A stretch of 64,000 bases of DNA from Anaeromusa acidaminophila DSM 3853 (lineage in GTDB: Bacteria > Bacillota > Negativicutes > Anaeromusales > Anaeromusaceae). Positions 51,457-63,197 of the stretch are shown here, piece by piece. How positions within the stretch are numbered: position 1 is the first letter of the stretch; the number at the start of each line of letters is the position of its first letter. The stretch covers positions 1 through 64,000 of the forward strand of contig NZ_KB894584.1 of the NCBI RefSeq assembly GCF_000374545.1. Reading direction: 5' to 3'. A program made the position numbers and the translations under genes. Below the pieces are notes generated by a model. It worked only from the letters and a program-made list of their open reading frames with translations. It had not been told where the DNA came from and did no database searches.

Positions 51457-52839
51457 TTATTTACCGATGCAAAACCGGCTGAAAATCTCCGTAATCATAT
51501 CCTCGCCCACGGTATCGCCAGTAATTTCACCCAGCAAAGTCCAGGCGGCACGCAAATCGATAGACAAACAATCCAGCGGCATGCCTGCAGCCGCTGCATC
51601 CCCTACTTCCTGTAAATGACCCACCGCTTGCTGTAAGAGCGCCTCCTGGCGCACATTAACCGCTAAAAGCCCTTCTCCTTGACTCGCCGCACCGCAATAC
51701 ACCTGCTGTATGATAGCTTCCTCCAACTCCTCTAAGCCGGAAGCAGAGGCAAGAGATATACGCAGCACCTGCTGCTGCGGCGCCAAGGCGCGAATTTCTT
51801 CCTCACCCCACAAAGAAGGCAAATCGCTTTTATTTAATAGCACCAGGCTTTTTTGCGCTCCCAAAAGCGCCAGCACTTCCTTATCCTCTGCGCTTAAGGG
51901 ACGCGAGGTATCCAGCAGCACCAACACCAAATCCGCTTGCTGCAGCATTTGCCGGCTGCGCTCCACCCCCAGCTTTTCTACAACATCCTCGGTTTCACGA
52001 ATACCGGCGGTATCAATAATACGCAAAGGTACGCCACGTAGATTTACGTATTCCTCGATCACGTCCCGCGTCGTACCGGGAACATCCGTTACGATGGCCC
52101 GCTGTGTCCGCACTAACGCATTTAGGAGGCTGGATTTGCCTACATTAGGCTTGCCCAAAATAACCGTAGCTAAGCCCTCGCGCAACACTTTTCCCTGATC
52201 AGCCGTATCTAATAAGCGCTGCAAACTCGCTGCTCCTAACGCAGCTCCCTCAGCAGCCTGACGGGCGCTGACTTCTTCAATCTCTTCTTCCGGAAAATCA
52301 AGCAGCGCTTCAATATGAGCGATTAACGCCAACAGGCGCTCCCGCTCTGCGCGAATAGCAGCAGCCAGACCGCCCTCTAAATGCCGCACCGCCAGCCGCA
52401 AAGACGCTTCTGTTTTAGCGCGGATGACATCCATCACCGCTTCGGCCTGTGTCAAATCCAAGCGACCGTTCAAAAAAGCGCGCTTTGTAAATTCCCCGGG
52501 CTCGGCCAACCGAGCGCCGCAAGACAAGGTTAACGCGAGAATACGACGCAAGGAAACATGACTGCCATGGCATTGAATCTCCACCACATCTTCCCGGGTA
52601 TACGAATGCGGCGCCCGCATCACCAATAGCAATACTTCATCAACCATAGCATCGTCTGCAGGATTTACCACTTTGCCGTACGAGGCATAGTGAGAAGGCA
52701 AATCGGCAAGCTTACGTCCTGAAGCGCTCCGAAACAAAGCCTCTCCAACGGTCTGCGCCAACGGCCCTGAAACACGCACAATACCCACACCGGCTTCTCC
52801 CGGAGCCGTCACAATGGCGCTGATCGTATCTTCAGCCAT
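51457..52839 (-). CDS. mnmE: tRNA modification GTPase MnmE
   Basis: 460 residues. N-terminal folate-binding domain (TISAIVTAPGEAGVGIVRVSG, FTKRAFLNGRLDLTQAEAV), G domain with GKPNVGKSSLLN, DVPGTTRDVI, DTAGI and NKSD, and the C-terminal catalytic FCIGK. All GTPase motifs and the terminal Cys are intact. AAGGAGG before the ATG. Confidence 0.96.
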   Translation of the reverse strand: MAEDTISAIVTAPGEAGVGIVRVSGPLAQTVGEALFRSASGRKLADLPSHYASYGKVVNPADDAMVDEVLLLVMRAPHSYTREDVVEIQCHGSHVSLRRILALTLSCGARLAEPGEFTKRAFLNGRLDLTQAEAVMDVIRAKTEASLRLAVRHLEGGLAAAIRAERERLLALIAHIEALLDFPEEEIEEVSARQAAEGAALGAASLQRLLDTADQGKVLREGLATVILGKPNVGKSSLLNALVRTQRAIVTDVPGTTRDVIEEYVNLRGVPLRIIDTAGIRETEDVVEKLGVERSRQMLQQADLVLVLLDTSRPLSAEDKEVLALLGAQKSLVLLNKSDLPSLWGEEEIRALAPQQQVLRISLASASGLEELEEAIIQQVYCGAASQGEGLLAVNVRQEALLQQAVGHLQEVGDAAAAGMPLDCLSIDLRAAWTLLGEITGDTVGEDMITEIFSRFCIGK

Positions 52840-52856
52840 AATCCTTCCTCCTTAAT

Positions 52857-52908
52857 AAAAACGCCCCACAACATAGCGTACATGCGAAAGTACACCAGTT
52901 TGCGGGGC
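52857..52908 (-). terminator. Terminator after jag
   Basis: GCCCC...GTAC pairs with GTAC...GGGGC, with GTTTTTATT after it on the minus strand. It lies just before mnmE. Confidence 0.65.
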
Positions 52909-52944
52909 ATTGCACACCATTTCATCACGCTATTTTACGATTTT

Positions 52945-53577
52945 CTAGCGTTTTAAAGCAATTACTACTTTACGATTCGGCTCTTCGCCTTCGCTATACG
53001 TAGAAATCCGGCGATCATCCTGCAGCGCCATGTGAATAATTTTACGCTCATGCGGCGTCATCGGCTCTAAGACAACCGGTTCGCCCATACGCTTCACTTT
53101 GCTGGCCAAGCGCTGCGCTAAACGCGTCAGCGTTTCCGCCCGCCGCCGCCGATATTCTTCCACATCAATGACGAATTTCATTTTTTCTTCTGCATCACGG
53201 TTCGCAGCCAAATTCGTCAAATATTGCAGCGCATCCAAAGTCTGACCATGCTTGCCAATCAAAATGCCCAAATCTTCACCGCGCAGATTAATGGACACAG
53301 GGCCTTCTTCTTCCGGCACAGCCACTTCCAATTCTACTGCAATATGCATGGCTTGAAACAAGTCGCTTAAAAACTGTTTTCCTACAGTCAAGGCATCCAA
53401 AGGACGCACGCTGACTAAAACCCGAGCCGGCTTGCCGCCGATAAAACCAAATAGCCCTTTACTAGGCTCTTCCAGTATTTCCACCGTAACTCGGTCTTCA
53501 CTGACACCTAACTCCTCCAAAGCGCTGGCAAGCGCTTCTTCCATAGTTTTAGCCGTTTTTTCCACAGATTTCAGCAT
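52945..53577 (-). CDS. jag: RNA-binding protein Jag/KhpB
   Basis: 210 residues: Jag_N domain (1-50; VEKTAKTMEEALASALEELG, EEPSKGLFGFIGGKPARV), type-II KH domain (about 80-145; GEDLGILIGKHGQTLDALQYL, the GxxG loop being IGKHGQ) and R3H domain (about 150-210; EPMTPHERKIIHMALQ). RNA-binding protein tied to cell envelope and division; directly downstream of yidC, as usual. Proper length. Confidence 0.93.
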   Translation of the reverse strand: MLKSVEKTAKTMEEALASALEELGVSEDRVTVEILEEPSKGLFGFIGGKPARVLVSVRPLDALTVGKQFLSDLFQAMHIAVELEVAVPEEEGPVSINLRGEDLGILIGKHGQTLDALQYLTNLAANRDAEEKMKFVIDVEEYRRRRAETLTRLAQRLASKVKRMGEPVVLEPMTPHERKIIHMALQDDRRISTYSEGEEPNRKVVIALKR

Positions 53578-53602
53578 ATTGTTCCTGCCCCCTTATCCGA
53601 GC

Positions 53603-54238
53603 TTACGCCGCCTCGCGGCTCATCCACCATTGCTGTACGATCTGCACCGTATTCATCGTTACCCAGTACAATACCAGGCCGCTGGAGAAGGTCGTACTAA
53701 TATAGCCGATAAACAGAGGCATGAACATCAGCATCATTTTCGCCTGCTGATTCATCTCTGTTGACGTCTGCTTTTGCTGGTAATATGTCGTCAAAGCCGA
53801 CAATACGGGAAGAATGTACAAAGGATCTGGCTGCGCTAAATCGACCAGCCACAAAAAGGATGTCGCACCATTAAAGGTAAAGTCGCGCAAACCGTAAAAA
53901 ATAATAATGAAAATAGGCATTTGCAGCACAAGAGGCAAGCAACCGGCCATGGGATTTACGCCGGTTTCCTTATAAAGCTTAATCATTTCCTGCTGCAGTT
54001 TTTCCGGTTTATCTTTGTATTTAGCCTGCAGTTCCTTCATTTTAGGCTGCAAAATTTGCATGCCCTTCATGGATTTTACCTGCTTAACAGTCAACGGGTA
54101 CATAAGCATTTTAATGACCAGAGTCATCAAAATAATAGCTAAACCGTAGCTGGGAAATCCCAGCGTTGCTGTTAATTGGTAAAAAATATTTAAAATATCC
54201 TGTAATACCAAAATCGCCGAATCGAATAATTCGAACAA
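53603..54238 (-). CDS. yidC: Membrane protein insertase YidC/OxaA
   Basis: 211 residues, five membrane segments expected for the 60KD_IMP core. Typical motifs: YGLAIILMTLVIKMLMYPLTVKQVKSMKGMQ, GVNPMAGCLPLVLQMPIF. No lipoprotein signal or large periplasmic domain, so it is the compact Gram-positive form. The first codon appears to be TTG. Inserts membrane proteins alone or with SecYEG. Confidence 0.93.
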   Translation of the reverse strand: MFELFDSAILVLQDILNIFYQLTATLGFPSYGLAIILMTLVIKMLMYPLTVKQVKSMKGMQILQPKMKELQAKYKDKPEKLQQEMIKLYKETGVNPMAGCLPLVLQMPIFIIIFYGLRDFTFNGATSFLWLVDLAQPDPLYILPVLSALTTYYQQKQTSTEMNQQAKMMLMFMPLFIGYISTTFSSGLVLYWVTMNTVQIVQQWWMSREAA

Positions 54239-54297
54239 AATCTCACATCCTGTCTTTTTTTTAAACCCACAAAAAAACTTACGTCAATACTTTCTAT

Positions 54298-54507
54298 CTA
54301 TTGTACAGGGTCATATCCTCCCGGGTGAAAAGGGTGGCATTTAGCTAAGCGCTTTACAGCCATCCAGGTACCGCGGGCGACGCCGTATTTTTCAATCGCA
54401 AGATAAGCATATTCAGAACAAGTCGGCATAAAGCGACAAGTTGGCGGCTTTAACGGGGAAAGAAACTTTCGATAAAAAACGATGGCTCCCATGAGCAAAC
54501 GCTTCAC
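54298..54507 (-). CDS. yidD: Membrane protein insertion efficiency factor YidD
   Basis: 69 residues with the three conserved Cys in [20 protein letters not shown] and [15 protein letters not shown] start it at the GTG of 54507 ([18 protein letters not shown]), whose GTGA overlaps the rnpA stop and which has GGAGAGG before it. A longer ATG frame at 54531 would add MANRGRGI inside rnpA. Confidence 0.92.
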   Translation of the reverse strand: MKRLLMGAIVFYRKFLSPLKPPTCRFMPTCSEYAYLAIEKYGVARGTWMAVKRLAKCHPFHPGGYDPVQ

Positions 54508-54866
54508 GATTCCTCTCCCCCTGTTTGCCACACCTTACTTTTTCGACAAATATGCCTAAAAGATTCGGCTACAGCCTCATAATGGCTGCCCACCATAGGT
54601 TTTCTGCAAATAAAAACAAGCTGCACTCCTGTTTTAAGATAATCACGGTTTAAACGAAACGCTTCCTTCAAAAGTCGTTTACAACGGTTGCGCACCACAG
54701 CGCATCCCAAACGCTTGCTGACGGAAATGCCTACTTTTCGTTCCGTGCCTTCTACAGGAAGTACATACAAGACCAGCATGCGGTTAGCTAAAGAACGTCC
54801 TTCTTTATATACCGCTTGAAATTCTTGATTTTTGCGTAGCTTCTCACACTTTTTAAAACAATGCAT
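54504..54866 (-). CDS. rnpA: Ribonuclease P protein component
   Basis: 120 residues. [19 protein letters not shown], the [28 protein letters not shown] motif, and the RKP stretch. Binds RNase P RNA for tRNA 5' processing. Gene order rpmH-rnpA-yidD-yidC-jag is preserved. Confidence 0.95.
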   Translation of the reverse strand: MHCFKKCEKLRKNQEFQAVYKEGRSLANRMLVLYVLPVEGTERKVGISVSKRLGCAVVRNRCKRLLKEAFRLNRDYLKTGVQLVFICRKPMVGSHYEAVAESFRHICRKSKVWQTGGEES

Positions 54867-54920
54867 GCTTTCCTCAAGCCGAAGTCCGAATGGAAAAAAT
54901 AGGCCACGCTTGGCGGCCTA

Positions 54921-55055
54921 TTATGCGGACAGTTTTTTGCGGCCTCTTGCGCGTCTTTTCTTTAAAACCAGACGGCCACCTTTTGTCTTCATGCGCTCAC
55001 GAAATCCATGGGTTCTTTTTTTCCACAGATTATTCGGTTGATACGTACGCTTCAT
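54921..55055 (-). CDS. rpmH: 50S ribosomal protein L34
   Basis: 44 residues, [18 protein letters not shown] to [11 protein letters not shown], a complete L34. AAGGAGGTG stands before the ATG. The longer open frame to 55127 is not coding. First gene of the leftward origin operon. Confidence 0.97.
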   Translation of the reverse strand: MKRTYQPNNLWKKRTHGFRERMKTKGGRLVLKKRRARGRKKLSA

Positions 55056-55553
55056 TCTGTTGCACCTCCTTGCTACAGGCATAAAGCCGTTGTACCCGTA
55101 ACTATTCAAATTATATGCAAGACGCAAGAAGGTGTCAAGAAAAATCCCTTGCTAATTCCAGATATCCTGTTGATAACTTGCTTTTTACCCTGCGGATAAC
55201 ACAAAAACCTGTTGATAACTTCCCTTTGTTTTGCTAATATAGACACACAAGAAGTTCCGCGCACACCTTTAAAAAAGGTAAATCCACAGCAGATATCCAC
55301 AGTTATCCACAACTCACGCTACTTATCAACAACTTTATCCACAAAAACAGCAACAATCAGCAAGGGCCGTATTATCCTGAAAATAATTAGGCCTTTTTAC
55401 TTTTTAAAAATCTGTTGCTGTTGTTTTTTTTCGCCAAAAACCCTTATTATTCCATTTTTTATACACATCTGTTGATAGTTTGTGGATAACTTATTTTTTT
55501 GTGTATGGTTTTTGTTGATAAAAGAGGCCATTCAAGAAAGGACGATTCTTATT
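55056..55553. other. oriC, dnaA-upstream part (DnaA-box cluster)
   Basis: The rpmH-dnaA spacer has many DnaA boxes. TTATCCACA occurs at 55303-55311 and 55335-55343 (plus) and 55481-55489 (minus). Near-consensus TTATCAACA lies at 55323-55331 (plus) and 55168-55176, 55210-55218 and 55513-55521 (minus). TTATCCGCA is at 55191-55199 (minus). This resembles the incC-like half of a bipartite origin. The dnaA promoter must be in here too. Confidence 0.85.
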
Positions 55554-56993
55554 ATGGAACAATCACAACTTACTGCTATCTGGGAACAGCTCTTGGCAGA
55601 AATTCAACAATCCATAAAAAACCCCATGTTTGCTACATGGATTCAACCTAATACATTGCTGCACCTCGACGAGCAGGAACTCGTGATTGGCACTCCCAAC
55701 CAAATTCGTAAAGACTGGCTAGAATCGAAATATATGCCCATATTGCAACAAGCGGCGGAGCATATTTTAAAACGCCCTATGCATATAAAAGTAAGTCTTG
55801 TAGAAACTATCGCCGAAGAAGCGGCGGCGGCTCCTATCATCGCCCACCCTGCCGCAACGGTTCCTCTGGTACAAAATATCTCTTCCCTGCCGGAAACTCC
55901 AGCAATAGAAACTGACAATACTCAAGATGTATCTTCTGCTTCCGCTTCCGCCACCGTCAACGATCCGGTTGCTTTTCTAAATCCAAAATATATTTTTGAA
56001 ACCTTTGTTATTGGCAACTCAAACCGTTTAGCCCATGCAGCCTCGCTAGCGGTTTCCGAAGCCCCGGCAAAAGTATACAATCCTTTTTTTATTTACGGCG
56101 GCGTTGGTTTAGGTAAAACCCATCTCATGCATGCCATTGGCCATCGTATTTTAAAAAGCCATCCCCATTTAAAAGTTCTCTATATTTCCAGCGAAAAATT
56201 CACAAATGAACTTATTAATTCCATCCGCGATGGTAATCCGGAAGATTTTCGCCAAAAATACCGCAATATTGATGTCCTCCTCGTAGACGATATTCAATTT
56301 CTTTCTAAAAAAGAACATACCCAAGAAGAATTTTTCCACACCTTTAACACGCTGCATGAAGCCAATAAGCAAATTATTATATCCAGCGACCGTCCCCCAA
56401 GGGAAATTCAAACGCTGGAAGACCGCCTGCGCTCTCGCTTCGAATGGGGCATGATCGCTGACATTCAAGCGCCAGACTTAGAAACTCGTATTGCTATTTT
56501 ACGTAAGAAAGCAATTATTGAAAACTTAGACGTTCCTAACGACGTCATCGTTTTTATTGCCAGCCGCATCGACAGCAATATTCGCGAATTGGAAGGCTCG
56601 CTGATCCGAGTCATGGCTTACGCCTCCCTTGTCAAACAACCTGTTACCATCGCCCTCGCCACGGAAACGTTAAAAGACATTTTCCCCGCTAATCAGCCCC
56701 GGCAAATCACCGTAGAGCTGATTCAAGACATTGTGGCGGTATATTTCAAACTGAAAGTCGACGATTTGCTGGCTAAAAAACGGACCCGCAATGTTACGTA
56801 CCCTCGGCAAATCGCCATGTATCTGGCCAGGGAGCTAACGGACACCTCCCTGCCGCGCATTGGTGAGATGTTTGGCGGCCGCGATCACACCACCGTCATT
56901 CACGCCTATGACAAGATCGGCCGGGAACGAAACGAAGACGCTAAACTCAGTCAAACCCTTAAAGAATTGATCAAACGCATCGAAAATGTGTAG
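55554..56993 (+). CDS. dnaA: Chromosomal replication initiator DnaA
   Basis: 479 residues. Domain I (MEQSQLTAIWEQLLAEIQQ), a long Ala/Pro/Ser linker (about 85-140), AAA+ domain with YGGVGLGKTHLMHAIGH, Walker B VDDIQFL, sensor II, and domain IV with the GGRDHTTVIHAYDKI DNA-binding signature. The ATG at 55554 has GAAAGGAC before it; the longer frame reads through the origin. Confidence 0.97.
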   Translation: MEQSQLTAIWEQLLAEIQQSIKNPMFATWIQPNTLLHLDEQELVIGTPNQIRKDWLESKYMPILQQAAEHILKRPMHIKVSLVETIAEEAAAAPIIAHPAATVPLVQNISSLPETPAIETDNTQDVSSASASATVNDPVAFLNPKYIFETFVIGNSNRLAHAASLAVSEAPAKVYNPFFIYGGVGLGKTHLMHAIGHRILKSHPHLKVLYISSEKFTNELINSIRDGNPEDFRQKYRNIDVLLVDDIQFLSKKEHTQEEFFHTFNTLHEANKQIIISSDRPPREIQTLEDRLRSRFEWGMIADIQAPDLETRIAILRKKAIIENLDVPNDVIVFIASRIDSNIRELEGSLIRVMAYASLVKQPVTIALATETLKDIFPANQPRQITVELIQDIVAVYFKLKVDDLLAKKRTRNVTYPRQIAMYLARELTDTSLPRIGEMFGGRDHTTVIHAYDKIGRERNEDAKLSQTLKELIKRIENV

Positions 56994-57258
56994 TTTGTGT
57001 ATAACTCTGTGCGCAATAGCTCGAATGTCCTGTCGATAAACTGTGTATATCTTTTACACCTCTTTTTCCTGTTAATTTTGTGGATAACTGTACGCTAGGA
57101 CATCCACATCTTACACACAAGTGCAAACTCAATGTTTTCCACAGCTCTATCCACTTATCCACACAGCCCACACCCCCTACTACTATTACGACTAAAATTT
57201 CTATATATATAAGCACGTATTAATAAGGAAAACCTGCCCTGAAGGAGGCTGTTTCTAA
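56994..57258 (+). other. oriC, dnaA-dnaN part with DnaA-trios (unwinding site)
   Basis: DnaA boxes at 57079-57087 (minus) and TTATCCACA at 57155-57163 (plus). The latter is followed by a C-rich cluster (57164-57177), six CTA-like triplets (57177-57194: CTA CTA CTA TTA CGA CTA) and an A/T-only stretch. This is the order box, GC cluster, DnaA-trio, unwinding element described for Bacillus subtilis, so strand opening most likely starts here. Confidence 0.85.
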
Positions 57259-58374
57259 ATGAGAATAACCTGTCAACAAGACGTATTGAATCAAGCTTTA
57301 CAAACCGTACAAATTGCCGTTCCCTCTAAGGCGCAAATCCCCGTTTTAAGCGGGATCTATTTGAATGCAGAAGACGGCTGCCTGCAATTACAAGCCAGCG
57401 ACCATCAAACAAGTATGATTTACACGATGGAAGCGGAGATAGCAGAACCAGGTGAAATGGTAGTTTCTGGACGTTACTTTTATGATTTGATTCGTCGCTT
57501 ACCTTCACAGACGGTCACTTTATCTAAGGACATTTCTTCGAATACCTTAAAACTGGTTAGTACAGAAGAAGCTTCCGGTCGTTACGACTATCAGCTTTTA
57601 ACAATACCACCCCAAGATTTTCCAGTTTTGAAACCTCAAGAAGGACGTACTTCTTTTTCAATTTTGGATCATGTATTAAAAGATTTGGTAAAGAAAACTG
57701 GCTTTTCTTGTTCCAGTGATGAAGCACGGCCTATTTTTACAGGTTGCTTGATAGAAATAAATGAAGGCGTCATCCAAATGATAGCTACGGATACGCATCG
57801 TATGGCGCTGGCTCAAAATGGAGTAGAGCCTTCGACAACAACCGCTAAAATGATTATTCCCGCTAAGCTTTTAAACGAAATTTGCCGCATTGTACCGGCT
57901 AATACGCAAATTCAAGTACATTTATTAGATGGACAGGTTGCTTTTGTTTTTGGATCGGTGTACTTAGTTACTCGTTTAATTCAAGGACAATTCCCTGATT
58001 ACCGCAAAGTGTTATTGACGCAAGTGCAAACACAAGCTACGATTGATACGCAGCAATGGCTGTTAGCCATGGAGCGTATTTTCCTGCTGGTTCGGGAAGG
58101 AAAATATAATACGGTGAGGATGTTCTTTAAAGAAGATCATCTTTCTATTGTTTACAGCAATCCGGATATTGGCACTGCTTCGGAAAGCGTTTCTTGCCAA
58201 TTGGAAGGAAATGAGCTGGAGATTGCCTTTAATGCGCGCTTCTTATTAGATATTCTAAAAAATATCGATTCCGAGCAATGCACCATTGCCTTGAATACGT
58301 CTTTAAGTCCTGCGGCCATTCGGCCAGTAGGAGAAAGTCAGTATACGTATATTGTGACGCCAATGAGAATTTAA
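57259..58374 (+). CDS. dnaN: DNA polymerase III beta subunit (sliding clamp)
   Basis: 371 residues, three clamp domains. MRITCQQDVLNQALQTVQIAVPSK at the start, ATDTHRMAL in the middle domain and the peptide-binding C-terminus YIVTPMRI are typical. GAAGGAGG before the ATG. Separated from recF by a repeat and the small S4 gene. Confidence 0.97.
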   Translation: MRITCQQDVLNQALQTVQIAVPSKAQIPVLSGIYLNAEDGCLQLQASDHQTSMIYTMEAEIAEPGEMVVSGRYFYDLIRRLPSQTVTLSKDISSNTLKLVSTEEASGRYDYQLLTIPPQDFPVLKPQEGRTSFSILDHVLKDLVKKTGFSCSSDEARPIFTGCLIEINEGVIQMIATDTHRMALAQNGVEPSTTTAKMIIPAKLLNEICRIVPANTQIQVHLLDGQVAFVFGSVYLVTRLIQGQFPDYRKVLLTQVQTQATIDTQQWLLAMERIFLLVREGKYNTVRMFFKEDHLSIVYSNPDIGTASESVSCQLEGNELEIAFNARFLLDILKNIDSEQCTIALNTSLSPAAIRPVGESQYTYIVTPMRI

Positions 58375-58394
58375 GAAGCTATAATGCTTTCTTA

Positions 58395-58560
58395 ATATCT
58401 TCGCTAAAACAGCTCTTTTTCTGCGAAACAGCGTCAGAAAGCCCCGGCAGAGCGTCGCTATGCCTGCGTTTTCTTCCTTGTTTAGCCAGACTTGTGACGT
58501 CGGTTGTCATGCAATCCTAGCACAACCGACCTTAGGCGCATCCAGCGCCGTTTTGTTGTA
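58395..58560 (-). repeat. Multi-hairpin dispersed repeat, copy 4
   Basis: On the minus strand: hairpin GGCGC-TGGAT-GCGCC, hairpin GTCGGTTG...CAACCGAC, then GAAAACGCAGGCATAGCG followed by GGGGCTTTCTGAC. The last two blocks match 11863-11910 nearly exactly. It lies between dnaN and yaaA. Confidence 0.65.
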
Positions 58561-58646
58561 TCGAAGCATTCATGAAAGCATTAAAACTTCAATGATAGTA
58601 AAAACAGACAAAACAAAATTAAAAGATATGGATTGAGGTGGCTCTG

Positions 58647-58868
58647 ATGGAATCTGTTGAAATTTCCACGCCTTACATACAGCTGGATCAGCTGTTAAAA
58701 TTAGTTGGCGCTGTAGAAACAGGCGGTCAGGTCCGCTGGCTGATTGAAGAAGGTGTAATCTTCGTCAACGGCGTTGCTGCTACAGAACGTCGTAAAAAGC
58801 TGTATCCAGGGGATAAAGTGGAAATTCCCGAGAACGGCAAATGGCAAGTTGTGGCGACGGAGGCCTAA
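58647..58868 (+). CDS. yaaA: S4-domain RNA-binding protein YaaA
   Basis: 73 residues. YIQLDQLLKLVGAVETGGQVRWLIEEGVIFVNGVAATERRKKLYPGD is a standard S4 fold. Found between dnaN and recF in many Firmicutes; function unknown, RNA or ribosome binding expected. The ATG at 58647 is favoured over the GTG at 58638 that lies inside the GAGGTG ribosome site. Confidence 0.9.
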   Translation: MESVEISTPYIQLDQLLKLVGAVETGGQVRWLIEEGVIFVNGVAATERRKKLYPGDKVEIPENGKWQVVATEA

Positions 58869-58871
58869 TCT

Positions 58872-59999
58872 GTGCAGATTCAAAGTTTATCGTTGCGACA
58901 TGTGCGAAACTATGAAACATTAGAACTGCCTGTTGGAGAACAAATTAATCTTTTTTTGGGAGATAACGGACAGGGAAAAACCAACATCTTGGAAGCTTTG
59001 TATTTTTGCGCTTTTGCTAAATCTCATCGGACTTCTAATGATGCGGAAATGATTCGGTGGCAGCAGCCCCAGGGAAGCATTTCCTTACTGTTTTCCCGTA
59101 AAGAGGTTTCGCATCGTTTGGATTTTATTCTGTCACGCCCGGAAAATAAGCGAAGCGGCAAAAAAGTGCAAATTAATGGCCAACCAGCTAGGGCGAGAGA
59201 GGTGGTAGGTCTTTTTAACGCTGTCCTTTTTGCGCCGGAGGATTTGCTCCTGGTGAAGGGAGCGCCTCAGTTGCGCAGGCGTTTTTTAGATAGCGAGCTT
59301 TCGCAGTCAAATCCTTTATATTATAAAAATTTCCTACAATATCATAGAGCTTTGTTACAGCGCAATCAGTTGCTGCGTTCTTGTCGTGAGAGAACGGCTG
59401 ATGAAGCCATGTTGGCGGCTTGGGACGCTCAATTGGCTCCTTTGGCGGCTTGGCTTGTTTTTAGGCGTCAAGAAGCGGTTAAAAAGCTTTCGATGCTGGC
59501 TAATTTGATGCAGCGCCGTATTACTGACGGTAAAGAAGAGTTGGCGGTGCGCTATCAATTGCAGGGAGCCGCTAAAGGATTGGAATGTCCTGATGCGTCT
59601 TGGTATTTAGAACAGTTGGAAGCCAGTCGCCGTCAGGATATTTTTAGAGGTTCTACTGGAGTAGGTCCTCACCGGGATGACTTGGAATTTTTAGTGAACG
59701 ACACCGATTTAAAGGCTTATGGGTCTCAAGGGCAGCAGCGTACAAGCGTTTTGGCTCTTAAACTGGCGGAATTGGAATTTATTAAAGCAGAAACAGGCGA
59801 ATATCCAGTTCTTCTATTAGATGACGTGATGAGCGAACTCGACGCCGGGCGTCGAGAGCATTTGCTGTCTTTTATTCGTGAACGCATTCAGACCTTTATT
59901 ACCGGTACGGAAGCCGCTTATTTTCCAAGCCGCCTCCAAGATGAATGTTATCGTGTGCAGTTGGGATGTGTGGAAAGGAGAGGCGCATGCAGCCTTTAA
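58872..59999 (+). CDS. recF: DNA replication and repair protein RecF
   Basis: 375 residues. Walker A FLGDNGQGKTNILEALYF, signature region GSQGQQRTSVLALKLAE, Walker B LLLDDVMSELD. It loads RecA at gaps with RecO and RecR. The start is GTG at 58872 with GGAGG 9 nt upstream, 3 nt after yaaA. Its end overlaps the next gene by 13 bp. Confidence 0.95.
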   Translation: MQIQSLSLRHVRNYETLELPVGEQINLFLGDNGQGKTNILEALYFCAFAKSHRTSNDAEMIRWQQPQGSISLLFSRKEVSHRLDFILSRPENKRSGKKVQINGQPARAREVVGLFNAVLFAPEDLLLVKGAPQLRRRFLDSELSQSNPLYYKNFLQYHRALLQRNQLLRSCRERTADEAMLAAWDAQLAPLAAWLVFRRQEAVKKLSMLANLMQRRITDGKEELAVRYQLQGAAKGLECPDASWYLEQLEASRRQDIFRGSTGVGPHRDDLEFLVNDTDLKAYGSQGQQRTSVLALKLAELEFIKAETGEYPVLLLDDVMSELDAGRREHLLSFIRERIQTFITGTEAAYFPSRLQDECYRVQLGCVERRGACSL

Positions 60000-60818
60000 G
60001 CTCGGTTTTGGCGCAGGCTATTCGTAAAATGAATATAGCCAAACCATTTGCCATGCATTCTTTGATTGGTCACTGGCGTCAATTGGTGGGGGATGATATT
60101 GCAGACCACAGTCAACCGCAAAAAGTAGAGTTTGGCGTACTGGTGGTTACAGTAGATAGTTCGGTATGGACGCATCATTTGACATTGTTGAAATCGGATA
60201 TTTTAAAAAAAATTCATCAGTATACCGGAGAGAAGCTAATTAGTGATTTGCGTTTCCAAGCAGGAATTTTACGTTCGAGGACGAATGATAATACAGTTGA
60301 GATTGAGGAAGCCCCTCCAAGACGCTATTGGTATCAAGCTCGCTGGAATGAAGAAGAGGCAAGTCAAGTAAAAATGTTAGCAGCTGCGGCCACTGACGAA
60401 GACGTGCGCGGCGCTAGCCTAAAGCTGTTAAAGAAAATTCGCCTTTCTCGGCGCTGGAAAGAAGAACATGGTTGGCAGGCTTGTTCTGTTTGCGGCAGGC
60501 TGCGTCCTCCGGAAGAAAAAGAATGTTCTATCTGCGCTTTTGAAGGCAGACGTAATAAACGACAGCGCATTAGAGAATTGCTTACAGGCGCTCCTTGGCT
60601 TTTATATGGACAATTGCGCCAATATATAGAATGCACTTCCTACGAATATACTTCGGTGAAGGCGGATATTTTAGCCGGTTTGCTACGGGATTTACAGGAG
60701 CAGAGGCTGGACGATTTGCATTTATCCACGCTGGTCATGCTGACAACAGGGTTGCAGCCGGAAGCGCTGACGGAAGAGTTGAAAATGAGTACTGTAGAAA
60801 AATTCAGGAGGAAAAAAT

Positions 60819-60841
<23 letters not shown>
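59987..60841 (+). CDS. DUF721/DciA-like protein with C-terminal zinc-ribbon extension
   Basis: 284 residues. The first about 95 match the DUF721 fold (LSSVLAQAIRKMNIAK, IGHWRQLVGDDIADHSQPQKVEFGVLVVTVDSSVWTHHLTLLKSDILKKI), the domain of DciA, a loader of replicative helicase. The remaining two thirds are unusual. They hold a four-Cys pair (CSVCGRLRPPEEKECSIC, about 165-182) and helices, more than the 100-160 residues of ordinary family members. AAAGGAGAGG precedes the ATG at 59987. Beside recF and gyrB, a role in helicase loading at oriC is plausible. Confidence 0.75.
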
Positions 60842-63016
<2,175 letters not shown>

Positions 63017-63038
63017 AAAAATAAATCGTTTTATAAAT

Positions 63039-63080
63039 AAAACCGTTCAGTCATTTATTTGACTGTTCGGTTTTTATTTT
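63039..63080 (+). terminator. Terminator of gyrB
   Basis: AAACCGTTCAGTCA pairs with TGACTGTTCGGTTT (the inner TT/TT is unpaired), followed by TTTATTTTTT. Confidence 0.85.
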
Positions 63081-63197
63081 TTACCGTTCAGACGATTGTA
63101 TTCGAAATGTTATCAAAACTGTCTTACGATACATAAGGAAGTATTTGTTTGTTTTTAACCAGTAGCAAACGGCAAGTGTTCAGAGGAGGTGACGGGA

